Positions 33,178 through 45,816 of a stretch of 64,000 nt of DNA are shown piece by piece. Under the pieces are notes generated by a model, which was not told the DNA's origin, searched no databases, and worked only from the letters and a program-made list of their open reading frames with translations. The stretch is taken from positions 34,698,620 to 34,762,619 of the forward strand of contig NC_084887.1 in the NCBI RefSeq assembly GCF_958979055.1. The letters run 5' to 3'. The first letter of the stretch is position 1. Each line of letters starts with the position of its first letter. The position numbers and the translations under genes are program-made. Source of the stretch: Alnus glutinosa (taxonomy: Eukaryota; Streptophyta; Magnoliopsida; Fagales; Betulaceae).

Positions 33178-34552
33178 AGAGCATGGTTGGAATGGTAACA
33201 AGGTTCAATAATTGGGATATTAAAGGAGATCAAATGGGAATCCATATCTCCTTTGAATAAACGAAGAAGATAGGAACGTGTGGTGTCCATAAATGCCAAC
33301 CCACCTTATAATAATTATAACAAGCAGTCGTTAGAAAGTTGGCCCTAAAGGATAAACAGACACACACACACAAAGATAATGAACTCATGTTCTTAATCAA
33401 TTAAAGCCAAAGACTATGGCCAATTTTGATTAGAAATCGAGTTTTGTCTGCATGCTCAGGGGATGATGTGTTGTCTCCATTGATACAACTAAGTAGAATC
33501 GTTTAAAGATTTTTACATGTAATTAGGTTAGATATTAAGGCCAAAAGGCTAAAAATAAAGTGAAGCTGTACACCAAAGTCCTAGGATAAGATAGTGTCTT
33601 CTTTCTTTTGTAAGTGATCACACTTTGTTTTTATGTGATGAGGACAAGTTTGGGTACAAAGGTAAAAGTTTTGAGTTACTGATCTCAAAAGCAGTCACTG
33701 CATACAATAATGAAACATAAAATTGTATCCAAATCACCTTTTCATGATACCACTTAAATGAAACCGACACCGACACCGCCACCGGAGAATTGTGGATATT
33801 ATTATAGATTTTATTTTCTTTCTTCCTCCTTCCTCCTTTTGGATGGCTATAAAAGTTTATAGAAATGCAAACTTCTACGCTCATCATGTGACATATTGGG
33901 CCGCAATTAGATCTCACCCTGACTGCATTTTTCACTTATTTTCATCCTCACCCTCTTTCCCATTGTGTAGCGATAAAGATCCAGACTTTTTGGAGAGTTT
34001 TCAAACTGAAAGTAGTAATAATGGAAAGTGGACACATCCCATTTCACAATTTCTACTTTGGACAAAGTTTATCTCTAAATTGAGTTGAAGAATTTTTTTT
34101 TTCAATTCAATCTATTAAGCTGACAGATATCCTTGAAGAACATAATTTTTTACATATATTTTTAATAGGATTAACCGAGCATGTGATATTTGTTGTTTGT
34201 TAAGAAGTAAGAACTAAGGATGTAGTAGTATGGAAGTTTCTTGTTGATCAGCTTGTCCAGTATGTAAAAATGGATCTTGCCTTGGTAGTCGTTGGTTCTA
34301 GAATTCTACTTCAATTTGGGACTGCGATCTACTTTTCTTTAGGCCTGGCCCATGGTTGGAAATATGTGAGGTTCTGAGTCTTCTGACCCTAACTCAATTT
34401 ATATCGTGAACCGGTGGGCCAACTCCTGACTCCGTGTGTGGCCTCTTGGCGAGCCTTTTTGTCAGATTTGGGTCAGGATGGACCTGCGCCTAAGCATGCT
34501 TTGGGTCCTTTTTTACCTTCTTCTTGAATGTTTGCTGTGCGTACCTTTTTTC

Positions 34553-34584
<32 letters not shown>

Positions 34585-34802
34585 TCAAAACTATTTCATC
34601 TTGGACCTAAATATTAGTTTTGAAAGAAAACATATTCATAAAATAAAGAGAAAAATTATATTTAATCCTAAGTTTTCACCTGATTTAGATTTAGTCCTTA
34701 AATTTTTAATTTAAAAAATAAGATTTTTAGATTTTGTTCAAGTTTTAAATTGATCCCTCTATTACTTTACCGTCAAAATTAACGATTTTTCATTTGGCAC
34801 TC
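33178..34802. other. Intergenic DNA
   Basis: No gene recognised. A short (ACACAC)n lies at 33360-33372 and TC/T-rich tracts at 34550-34585. GGCTATAAAAG at 33845-33855 is a good TATA word but nothing coding follows. Confidence 0.5.
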
Positions 34803-34805
34803 TAG

Positions 34806-36208
34806 CACTACTAAAAAAAAGACATTTATGGACGGTTTTTTTTAGACGGTTTCTAAAACCGTCTAGAAAATAAAATTTGCAGACGGTTTTTTTGAAACCG
34901 TCTAGAAAAAATTAATTATGGACGGTTTAATTAAACCGTCTATAAAATTCGAGACGGTTTAGTTAAAACCGTCTAAAAATTTTCATTTCCAGACGGTTTT
35001 ATAAAAACCGTCTATAAATTTATAGACGGTTTTTTTTAAAACCGTCGTTAAATTTTATTTCCAGACGGTTTAGTTAAAACCGTCTGGAATTTATAGACGG
35101 TTTTTACCAAACCGTCTGGAATTTTTTTCCCCCACGCCATGTCATCAATCCGTGTAATACACCTCTTATTTCACCACGTCCGTCAGATTCATTTCCCAAA
35201 CAAAATCAAAACCATCGATCTCTCTCTCTCTCCCTTGCTCTCTCTGATCTCTCAGTCTTCTTCTTCCCCAGAAAACTCTCTTCTCCCCAAATCTCTCTTC
35301 TCTCTCTCGTCTCTCTGATCCTTCTCACTAGGTGGCGATCTCGCCCGACCCAGATACGCGTCCACGGTCTTGGCGACTCTCTGCATCGTAGTGGAGCAGT
35401 GCTCTCCGAAATCGCCGGCGACCTCGTTGTCCATGGTATCGATGTTCTCGTCATCCTCGTTGACGGGGATAGACGTGACGTAGGCGTCGCGGTCGTTGCC
35501 GCCGTATAGGTCGGTGTCGAAGGTGACGGAGGTCAACCCAAAGCCAGTTGCTGCTCCATACGCCTCCGCTCTTCCTGGGTCTTCGCGATCTCCGGGTCCA
35601 TGGCGAAATGGTCGAACGATTTGGGGTTTCCGGCCAGATCCGGCCGAAACCGGCTTTGGGTTGTTTTGGGTTGGTATAGTTTTTGGTTGATTTGTGAAAG
35701 GGGGGTGTTTAGCCGTGGCTGTGGTTGTTGGGTTGTGCAATGAGGGAGCAGATCCGGCCGAAACGGCTTTGGGTTGTTTTGTGGGTATATTTTTTGGTTG
35801 ATTCTCCGGTGGATTTTCCGGTAGAACGCGCGTAGAAGCTTAAGAGACCACTGGAAAAAATAAAAAAATAACAAATAATTTTTATTTTTTTATTTTTTTA
35901 TTTTTTTATTTTTTTATTTTTTTTTTATAAAAAAATAACAAATTGTGGACGGTTTTGGGCAAAACCGTCCATAATTTTTCTGGACGGTTTTGCCCAAACC
36001 GTCTAGAACTGATTCTGGACGGTTTCGCCAAAACCGTCTAGAATTACGGACGGTTTTGTCCAAACCGTCTAGAAATTCAATTAGCGACGATATATCCTAG
36101 ACGGTTTAAAACCGTCTGAAAAAAACCGTCTGGAATTGATTCCAGACGGTTTTTTTGCATTTCTGGACGGTTTAAAACCGTCCAGAATTTGCTTTTTTTT
36201 TTGTAGTG
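34806..36208. mobile_element. Non-autonomous CACTA transposon (1403 bp, TAG target duplication)
   Basis: The left end CACTACTAAAAAAAAG and right end CTTTTTTTTTTGTAGTG are inverted copies of the CACTA terminus, flanked by TAG on both sides (34803-34805 and 36209-36211), the 3-bp duplication this superfamily makes. Both ends (34830-35130 and 35940-36190) are packed with AGACGGTTT/AAACCGTCT words in both orientations, the subterminal transposase-binding repeats. The centre has no transposase and instead carries a host gene fragment (35417-35601). A direct repeat of about 60 bp, starting AGATCCGGCCGAAAC, occurs at about 35634 and 35743. Confidence 0.93.
35417..35601 (-). pseudogene. Captured N-terminal fragment of splicing factor SF3B subunit 1
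   Basis: From the ATG at 35601 the minus strand reads MDPEIAKTQEERRRMEQQLA, then after a frameshift near 35535 LTSVTFDTDLYGG, DAYVTSIPVNEDDEN and DTMDNEVA. This is the start of plant SF3B1 (SF3B155), the U2 snRNP protein that recognises the branch site. Homology stops abruptly at 35417, where the intact protein would continue with its RKLASYTAP-type stretch. The frame then runs on through unrelated sequence (HCSTTMQRVAKTVDAYLGRA, possibly a second captured piece) and a Glu/Arg-rich low-complexity tail. Only about 60 of roughly 1270 residues remain, so no function in splicing is possible. It lies wholly inside a CACTA element. Confidence 0.8.
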
Positions 36209-36907
36209 TAGGATTTATATTAGCACCCAATACAATGCCAATGTCCATATCATTATCAAAGTTAACGGGTTTCCATCTAATGTTATAAATCTAGAAGATT
36301 AAGATGATGAAGAATATGATTTTTGTTTCTAGAATTGAGTATTTTTCTTTTCTTTTTTTAATGGATGACTTGACGCTTAATGATGTGGCATTGATATTAT
36401 GTGCTGATATGGATGCTGATGTGTCAATTGAGACACATGAAATATGACAAACTATTAATTTTGAGGAAAAAAATGATAGATGAACCTATTTAAAATTTGT
36501 GCAAAACTTAAAGACCATATTTTTAAAATTAAAAATGCAATGATTAAATTTAAATAAGATAAAAATCTAAGAACTAAATACGATTTTTTTTCTAAAATAA
36601 ATTAAAGACGAACTGCAAATAATACAATCACAATTATATGGAGAATATATTCTCTAACAAGTTTTGACCCAATCACTTGCCCAGTACGTAAGTCACTAGA
36701 CAGGGTCGATAGCCCAATGGGTCAACCACTTTCAAAGGGTTGTTTAATTCAATTCTGGGCACAATGGACCCTGCCCAACCCCACAACAACAAGATCATGA
36801 GATGTATAAATTTAAATTGATGCTTCTTATTTATTTTTATTTTTTATTTTTAAAAAAACAATATCAAGAATAAAGTTCTAAACACTTCTACATGCTTACT
36901 AAATATA

Positions 36908-37160
36908 CACTACAAAAAATTAAGAGATTTGCCACGTGGCTATAGTAGCCGTTACTGTAGCCACGTGGCCAGATAACTACATGTCTCTATGGCCACGTGG
37001 CGAGATGTAGTAGAAATAACTAAATAGCCACTTGGCCACGTGTAATTAGTACACGTGGCAACATGACCGCGTATAATTTGAGCACGTGGCCATGTTGCCA
37101 CATGGATTAATGCATGTAGTCATATGACCACGTGGATTAATACATGTGGCCACGTTGAAT
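36908..37160. mobile_element. One-ended CACTA-like terminus with CACGTG subterminal repeats
   Basis: It starts CACTACAAAAAATTAAGAG, a CACTA-type end. The next 230 bp repeat CCACGTGG-type words: perfect CACGTG at 36933, 36962, 36994, 37037, 37052, 37083 and 37129, plus near matches such as CCACTTGG and CATGTGG. No matching TTTTTTGTAGTG end was found downstream, so the element is truncated or its right end has decayed. The repeat unit differs from the AGACGGTTT family, so this is another CACTA family. Confidence 0.6.
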
Positions 37161-40100
37161 TTACATTCTTAATTAATATGCATCTTTTATCTAGCTAATT
37201 AACATTGGTTTTACATTCTTGAGTTACATCTTTTTCTTTTTCTTTCTTTTTTTTGTTTTAAAAATAAAAATTTATATTTTAGGAGTCACTAATCCTTAAT
37301 TCAAATTGGGGCAACAAATTCCTCCAATTCAGTCTATTAAACTGATTTATGTTTTTAGTATATGATTCTCACATAAATTAATATTTGTTTGTAGAACATG
37401 TAACGAGATATAATTTTTTTTTTTTTTTCTTAACTCAATTTAAAGAAAAACTTTGCCCACTCCTAAATCTGCTATTGGTCTATCAACAAACAATTATGAA
37501 CCGGTGGCAAAGGAGTCAAGCGAGGGACGGGACCCAGGCATTTACAGTACAAGAGTTTGAGCGTTCTGAATTATTGGTTTATATGCACAAATTAAAGTCG
37601 GTGTGTAATAACTTTATTTTTCCCAATTTTATTTTTTTTTTTAAAAAAAAAAAAATCGGTGAAATAACTTAACATTGACGATATGACTAAAGCTTACCCA
37701 AGTTTCCATTTATTTATTCAATTTAATATTTTTAAATTAGTGACAAAGACCTTGGTGCTCTAAATTTGGAGGCAATTGGAAGAAAAGGGATTATAGATCG
37801 AGGGCTTTAATTGTAGAAGGAAAATGCGTGACATGCAAGTTAATTAATTTGTACAATTTTTTTTTAAAAAAAATGAATAAATTCAATTTTGAGGGAGAGG
37901 GTAGCAGTGTAAATGTGGTCTCTCAAGTAATAGACTGCAACAATCAAAGCAAGCAAGTGCGGTGAAAAAGAAAGGCAGAACACGTCTACTTTATACTTCC
38001 GCATGCAGCTAACTGAGGAAATTCGGAGTTAAAAAGACAGCCATTTTCATAACTTTTTACTTTCCTTTTTTCTTTTAAAAAAATTAAATTAAATTAAATT
38101 TTATGTTTTAACCTCGATCTCTTTTCGTCCCTTTAATTAAACTTTCCTTTTTTCTTGGTTGGAAAGGTCTCTCTCTTTTTTTTTTCTTTTTTTTTTAATC
38201 CTTATTTGAGTGTTTCTCTATGAAATTTTAACATTATATATATTTAGTATTGAGTATACACGTGCGAAAATAAAAAAGCTTGAGTCTCAAATTGAAAAGA
38301 CGTCATATAAGTGTGAGTACTGCTGAATATAATATAATTGAGTCCAAACTTGCATGTCTACGTACACTTAATTATACGTGTATACTCAACAATGTCTCTC
38401 TCACGTGCGTGTGAGTCTATCACCACATTGTTACGTGCACACTCCCTCAAAAGAAAAGTTTTTATCTTTTTAATCATTCTTATAGACCATATATTTTCAT
38501 GATGACTTGTGTGCTGTATAGGTTTGCTTGCGCTATACACATTTGCCTATATACGACTTGTTTGTGCCTTTGTCATGATCGAGCCTTTGTCTTTTACTTC
38601 AACAAAAAACCCTTGTTTGTGCCTAGCCTGCACCAAATACCAATATTCAATCACTCACTCACGTACACTAATTGTGACATATTTTTAATACGAGCCTCAG
38701 TCTAATTTTTATACCTGTACACGTATATTCAACAGTACTATATGCTATATAAAAGGCTGGCGTTTAAAAGAAAATAAAAATGGGCGGGCTTGTAAATATT
38801 GTACGTTGGGTCCGGTGTAGTAGTACTTATTCTTGTTTCTTCAGATGAATCACATGCATGCTGTTAGTTTAAATTTGTATGTCTTTGTTTTTGCCCCCCA
38901 TGCAGAAATGATCCAGAGCAGCCAACAATAGAAAGGAGGAAGAGAACAAGAAACACGGGAATCGTGGAAATCACACGACAAAATACACCCCGAAACAAAA
39001 GAAGAAGCCCCCCCCATTGCGCCAGATTGTGTCTGCTTCTGTGAGTAGCTATCATTTTAATTATCTCTTCTTTATGCTTCTTTTAATACCTTGACTTCTT
39101 TCCAAGCTAAAGATTTGACTCATGACTAGCAGTGGCACCTAGAGTTCATCATTTTTACTTGGAGGAGATCGAGGCCGGGCACAAATATTATTGCCAGAAT
39201 GAGGGGGGAGAAGATTTGAAAAATACAAAATTATGCCCTTCATTCATCCATATATATTTATATATATAACCTACATTGTTTAACCATTAATTATTGCGCC
39301 TTGCATTATTATTATTTTTTTTATATATATATATTATCTGTAAATCATGAGTGCGAAGTTATGAACCTTATACATAGTTAGAAAAATATTAATTAGACAT
39401 ACATTTTATTTATTTTTAATTTGTATACACATGTCAGCATATGATAGGGTGAAATTTTTTAGTGATCAATGAGATCGACAATGACGGGACGACTTGTGTT
39501 AATAAGTTATAAAAAAAAATGGTAAGTATGACATTAATTACTTTTATAATTTATTGTTAAAGCCTTTAAAATAATATGTAGACTTGTTGACTCAAGCTAG
39601 CTAGAGTTGCTGCCTTTACAAGTGTAGATCGACTTTAAAAAGTTGTTTGATGCAGCAACGAATTACGCGAGAAAACCTATTTTAAGTCAATCAGAGGACT
39701 CAGACTAATTGACGTAACAAAATAGTAATGGCCTTAATTAATTTAAAATTACATTCAGATTTTCGGATTGTAAAGTTTGTTTCCTTATGGTTCTATATAT
39801 AGCAATGCATTAGGAAAATATATTTTAAAACAATTACAGTTGACTTAACGAATAATTATATATATATATATATATCTTTATACGAAATAATTATATCATC
39901 TTTATATATTTTTGTCGCTGACTAATCACCTATAATTTGAAAAAAGTAGACTTTGAAAGCCTTTCGAATTGAAGGTTTTTTTTTTTTTTTTTTTAAATTA
40001 TTATTTTTATATATGTGAACACAATTTTGATTATTATTATTTATTTTACCAGAGGATCCTAGCTAGACAATCCCAACCCTAAAATCCTTAAACTTGTTTT

Positions 40101-41187
40101 TTTGTAATTAATCAAAATATTAGTGAAATGATGAAATCTTGCTTGTTATCCCGCAAAAGTGTGCTTTCTTATTTCTAATTTCAATACTATTTAAGTAATT
40201 TTATTAGTACATTAAGTGTCTATTAAAAAGTGAGGTGGCTTTCAAAATTACTATTTGATCAAAATCATTATTTGATCGATCAATCACATGCCCAATGGTG
40301 ATTTTAAAAGCCATCTTAATAAAAAAAATAATAATAAAATTCAATATTTCACCTACAAGTCACCTATATATATATATATATATGTGGTGATAACGTAAAA
40401 CAAATTAAAGCATGACAAAATTAAAACCACGACAAATTAATTACTATAAGCTAGCAGCAGGATGACTAAGTGAAACAACGAAGAACACAATTATGGACTT
40501 ATGGTGGTATTTAAGCAGCTTTTAAATAAAAATTGACCACGGGTCACAACATATACCTCTTAGAAAACCAAACACGTACGTACCCAGCAAAATAATTGCA
40601 AAGGGTATTATGTTTTGCAAGTAAAAGTATTAGAAATATCTCCCACTACTCCCAGTCTCCTAATAATTTCATAAGCGGATGTCAACAAACTTGGGCTTGA
40701 ATATAACTACAAATACTATGTTCATTTTTTTACTTTAAGGATCGGATCCTCTGCGTTAGACTTTGAAAATAAAAATTGATAGTTTGAAAATGTGAATAAA
40801 AATATACATTTTCAAATCCCATGTAAAGAGGTATGTTTTAAAAAAAAAAAAAAAGTACTGTTTTAAAGGCCAAAACTACAATTTTATCAAATGTTTAACT
40901 TCGTTTTATAAATCATGTTTTTATTAAATTAAATGCATTTTTAAATCACTTTTTTTTTTTTTTTTTTGGTTCAAAAAACAAGTTTCTAAACGCTAGATGA
41001 AATGTAACCCTAGTTGGAGAAATTAATTATATCTGGTGGGAGATCGATTAAAGGTATATGAAGTGTAACTTTTTATTTAGTATGTTATGAAACTATTATG
41101 GACCCTATTGTGGCTCTGGAGAAGTTTTTCACAGTCAATAGACTCAATACATGGAGAGTAGAAATTAAATACTAGACCAATGTTTTT

Positions 41188-41231
<44 letters not shown>

Positions 41232-42320
41232 CTAGCATATATAGGGTATGAACTCTGAAGGGAGGCATTATGGGAAAAAGACAACGCCTTCACCCCCTCC
41301 AAAGCAAGTTTCTTTTAACTTTTCTGATCACGTTGAAAATCTACCGAGAAAAGTAATTGATGGAAAATCACTAGCTCCAAGGGATCAATGAAGCCAATGA
41401 TTGATGGGATCTATATGGCATCTAAATTATCTACCAAGTTTAATTTATTAAACAAGGTCGGTGAAACACAGATTTTTAGTAGCATTATATATTTACGCAT
41501 TGGGTTAAGCAATTAGTGCTAATAAAGATGTATTAACTTGCGATGAAGAAAGTAGTCGCATATGCTAAGACACCACTAATTATATGTCGGAGATTCAAAA
41601 TCACTTCAATTCGGATCGTATTTTTAAACAAAGTTAACAACAATATTTAAAAGGTTTAATTTAGCTTTGTGGGTAATTAAAGAGCCAGGAACAAGCTATG
41701 ATATATCCTCTCCAACTATTTCATGGTCTAAATTGAATTTCACATCATCTAACGGTGTATATGTTGTTTACGTTGCTTGACGTGGCACAATGTACACCAT
41801 TAGATGCTGTAAAATTTAATCTGAACTTATTCTCTATACTTTACTTGAAACAGAGATGACAGTAGTGTTGGATTAGGCATTTGATCATCTCATCTAAAAA
41901 TCAATTGGTGTTCAGTGAAAAAAGTTAAAGCCTTTTGTGACATTCAAAATCACATCCCGTAAATCAAATAAATGGATGATATGGATGATGAAAAGCAGGC
42001 AACAGTAATAATTTCTTTGGTATAAATCTAGCAAATGGAATAGAGGGATGGATTGTCGGAGACTCATGATAAGTTTCAACATTGTATTTTCAAAAGAGAA
42101 AATAGGCAATCAAATAAAGCAATTGGGTTACGCATGCACTGGCATGACTGCATGAGGAGATCAGGCAAGATAAAATGCAACGGAACTCATGATTTTGATC
42201 CTTTTTCATCATTACTTATCTTCCAACCGACACCCAACTTCCAACTTCCGGGTGATGCTCTTCTACAAAGATTCACATAAGTCGGCAGTTGCATATATGC
42301 AGCCTTTACTCAACGACTAT
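37161..42320. other. Long AT-rich intergenic region
   Basis: No gene recognised on either strand. It contains poly(T) at about 37412-37428 and 39975-39994, poly(A) at about 40837-40853, an A-run of about 38 at 41190-41227 and short (TA)n at 39858-39875 and 40366-40382. A GC-richer stretch with two C-runs (38895-38901, 39009-39016) has no recognisable protein in any frame. Confidence 0.55.
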
Positions 42321-43363
42321 CCGTACAAAAAAATAGCTGATTTTAGTCGATTTTTTTTTAGACGGTTTTCAAAATTATAGTTTTACAGACAGTTTTAACC
42401 AAATCGTCTGGAAATTAATTTCCAGATGGTTTTATTAAAACCGTCTCTAAATTTAGAGTCGGTTTTATTGAAACCGTCTGTAAGTTATTTATTTATTTAT
42501 TTATTTTTAAATTTGGGTCGGTGTACCGTGTACGTGCGTGGGTTTAAAACCCTCTCTCTATCTCTCTCTCTCTCTCTCGTTCTTCTTCTTCTCTCTCCGG
42601 CGGGCGATTGAAGATGGGATCTAGACTGTCGGCGGGATCGGGACGACGGGATCTCGCGACTGGAGAGAGTGGGTTTTCGGCCGGATCTGTCAAACCTACG
42701 CCAGTGTGCATGGGTTTTCGGCCAGATCCGGCCGCGTCGTCGTCTGAGGAGTCGGCATTGTCCAATTAGGCATGAAGACTAGTCTTTCTGGGAGACTTGT
42801 AGCATTTCTCTTCTCGCTAAAGAGAAGGTATCAACAAGATCTACTGTACAATGCCTAGTTTTTTTTAAAAAAAAAAATTCAAATTAATACGAAAATTGAT
42901 AAATCCGTTGGTTTTGGGAATTTTTTGGTTTTTGTGAGTTGATCGAATCTCCTTTTGCAGCCCGTTTCGTGGTTGAGTTTTCTTTTGCTCATTGTGGCTC
43001 GATTTGATTATTATCAAAACTCTATATCTAGGTCTGCATAGATTGATGTTGAACTTTTCCAACCTACAGATCCCTCTGGCGTTGTAAAAAGAAGAGACAA
43101 AAAAAAAAAAAAAATTATTTTGATATTAATATATAAAAAAAAAAAAATTGAGAAGAAAAAGAAGAGAATTAAATCGCATGGATTAAAATATATATATTAT
43201 TAATTCTGGATGGTTAGGGCCAAAGGCCCAAACCGTTCATAACCTAAATTTGCGACCTATTTTTCTAGACGATTTAATAAACCGTATGAACTTTGTTCCA
43301 GACGATTTTTTGCCATTTCTGAACGATTTGAAACCATCCAAAAATCTTGAATATTTTGTAGTG
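42321..43363. mobile_element. Decayed CACTA element of the same family
   Basis: The right end TATTTTGTAGTG (to 43363) is a CACTA terminus. The left end CCGTACAAAAAAATAG (from 42321) is the same with mutated first bases. TAT flanks both sides (42318-42320 and 43364-43366). Subterminal AGACGGTTT/AACCGTCT words recur near both ends, more degraded than in the copy at 34806. The middle shares GGTTTTCGGCC and AGATCCGGCCG words with that copy and has TC-rich and CGG-rich stretches, but no SF3B1 homology. Length 1043 bp; no transposase. Confidence 0.8.
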
Positions 43364-43366
43364 TAT

Positions 43367-44249
43367 GCAACCGATCTATCAAAGGAAAAGTGATCGACAA
43401 AGCAAGAAAAGGGAAAATAAAAAAGGCTGCAATTAATTAAATAGAAATAAAGGAGCACCTGTTCCCTGCGGACCCCAAAATAATTAAAACAATATTTGAA
43501 AAAGGATTTAGGAATCACCCAACCACCCAACACCCTCTTTCCTCCTCCCAAAATAGTGGACGGATGGGTGTTATGATCTTAGCTATACATGCATGCACAC
43601 AAGAACAAATAAGAATTAAAGAGAGAGTTTATTAATTATCATTAGATGACATAGTTTCGAATTTAAGTAGTTAATTAATGATGTTTAAATCAAATGATCG
43701 ATATATATATCGACCGGTAAGATCGATGTGAAAAAAAAGTGATCGATCGAAGTGAAGAGTAATATTCTAGCTATCTATCTTTATGTCGTTAGTTGTATTT
43801 ACCTACACCCAATTGTCACATTCAAGGGTCATGTGCTTTTAATTAAAAGGCAGTTCATATTGTCACATTCACATGTATATGGACAATAGTGCAATCAATG
43901 AGATTACATGATGTCGATTTCTTTTTCTTTGCTAAGCTCTAGTCAATTTTCTTTCTAATAAGAGCCTAGGTAATGAGCCGTCACAATCCAAATGGACTTG
44001 TGGACACAGGATCACAGCACACCATTTAAATATAATTGACTTAATTCACAAATTATGCCCATTTCCATTTAACGGAAATATATATTAATTCACAAAGCGT
44101 TAATTATCTCATTAAGCAACCATAATATATCCCTAGCTATTACTCTTCAATTTATCATCTTCATGAACTTGGACAATATTGTAAAAATTGTCAAATACCT
44201 GCTTATGGTGCAAATTACAGTGCAAATAAGCAATCTATATGGACACCAA

Positions 44250-44310
<61 letters not shown>

Positions 44311-45400
44311 ATTGCATGTGGGTATTTGTGGTCCATTGGATTTGAACCCAGACTTTTCGGAATTTCCTGTCCGATTTTCAAATAATTCTGGTAGGGAATG
44401 AGATAACTGCACAAAGATCAACTTGTTTGGACACTTGGAAACCCGGGGTCCAAATTCATTAGCTAGGTATAGCCTAATTAAATATGTCTTAGTTTTAACA
44501 ACTTGCTGGTTGTTGGCAAAAATTGATCAATATTGTTTAATTTAGTAATATATAGCTAGAACAACGGGAGAGAGAGAGAGAGAGAGAGAGAGAGGGGAAA
44601 AAGACGTGGGTCCTTTGAAGGGATCGTCCAATTTCATATCTATGGCTGTTTTAGGGTACCTCTTCCCCTCCATAACATAACATATAGTACCAGGAGGTCC
44701 AGGACTTAAGACTAGCCACGTGTCATGTCGTGCGCTCTAGGGAAATGGCATGTGATCTGAGCCTTTGACAATCAAAGGATGTTACCTACACTCACTTAGT
44801 TGTGTCCCAAACAAGGAAGAAAAACAGTATTATATAAACGAGAGGTAGAGATGGAGTACTGAGATTTTGCTTGGTGAGTATAAATTCATGAATAATTTCC
44901 CAAGGAGCTAGCTAGCAGATAATTAGAAAAATTAAAGGAGTATCGATTGTTGAATAATTATTAATTAAATAAACTTTGCAACTGCAAATATATATATATT
45001 AAAGTATTTTAATAATATTGTTTCTGTTGAGATCCTTAACTTAATGATCACCTTTGCTTCAACTTGTGTATACTAACCAATGAAAGCATGCCAAGTCAGG
45101 AGCTTAGACCAAGAGAATTAGACCCAACTACCCTAAAAGAAATTAAAGAAGTGGTAGATTCATATGGAAAATAGTATTTTCTAGTATACGATGGATTGGC
45201 AGGCTGTGATTTGTTGATAAAACTGAGGGATAGTACCTGATTAGAGAGGATCAATGTCCTATGATCACATGCTCCTGCGCATTCAGACATGTACACCAAG
45301 GCCCACTTTGTTAACTGAAAAACAAACATATTTGCTGAAATCCACTTGAGATCAAACCCCGACTTGGGAACACACACACATAACAAGTCTATGGACTATG
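43367..45400. other. Intergenic DNA upstream of the PRE gene
   Basis: No gene recognised. (GA)n tracts lie at 44256-44306 and 44567-44594. AT-rich otherwise. Confidence 0.5.
44256..44306. repeat. (GA)n microsatellite, about 50 bp
   Basis: Uninterrupted GA repeat; a second, shorter one is at 44567-44594. Confidence 0.97.
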
Positions 45401-45511
45401 CTCTCTCTCTCTCTCTCTCTCTCTCATAAAAACACCAGGGGGCCAAGCCTACTCCACTGCTTTCTCCAAAGCACTTGTCTTCTTCATATCCAACATCACT
45501 GACTTTGCTAT

Positions 45512-45543
<32 letters not shown>
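45401..45543 (+). promoter_or_regulatory. CT-repeat tracts in the PRE promoter/leader
   Basis: (CT)n at 45401-45424 and 45516-45543, 270-420 bp before the start codon, in a generally pyrimidine-rich stretch reaching about 45670. CT-rich tracts close to transcription starts are common in plant core promoters and leaders. No strong TATA box was found; TTTATATC at about 45567 is the nearest candidate. Confidence 0.45.
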
Positions 45544-45548
<5 letters not shown>

Positions 45549-45816
45549 CAGCTGTGGTCCTTCCTCTTTATATCTCTCTTATTGCTTTCTCCATTTCTTC
45601 ATAGCTTATATCTAACACTAGCTACTCCGATCTGTTGCTTCTTCTTCTTCTTCTTATTCTTCTAAGAGAAACTTGTTTCTACTTTTTATCACTTTTTGGT
45701 TTGGTTATATATATTTCTCTCCAGCCATAGCTTTTTGAGTGCACCCTCGAGGCTCATAGTACTTAATTTGAGACAAAGCACACACAAAGACGAGAAACTC
45801 TAGCCTCTAGGGATCG

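Noticed and set aside
35252-35740. Reading the 162-codon minus frame in the CACTA element as a real gene
   Set aside because: Only about 45 codons match SF3B1, joined to low-complexity tails and lying between transposon ends; a captured fragment explains it better.
38864-39055. Hydrophobic 63-codon minus frame
   Set aside because: Leu/Val-rich by chance in a C-run region; no homologue recognised in any frame.
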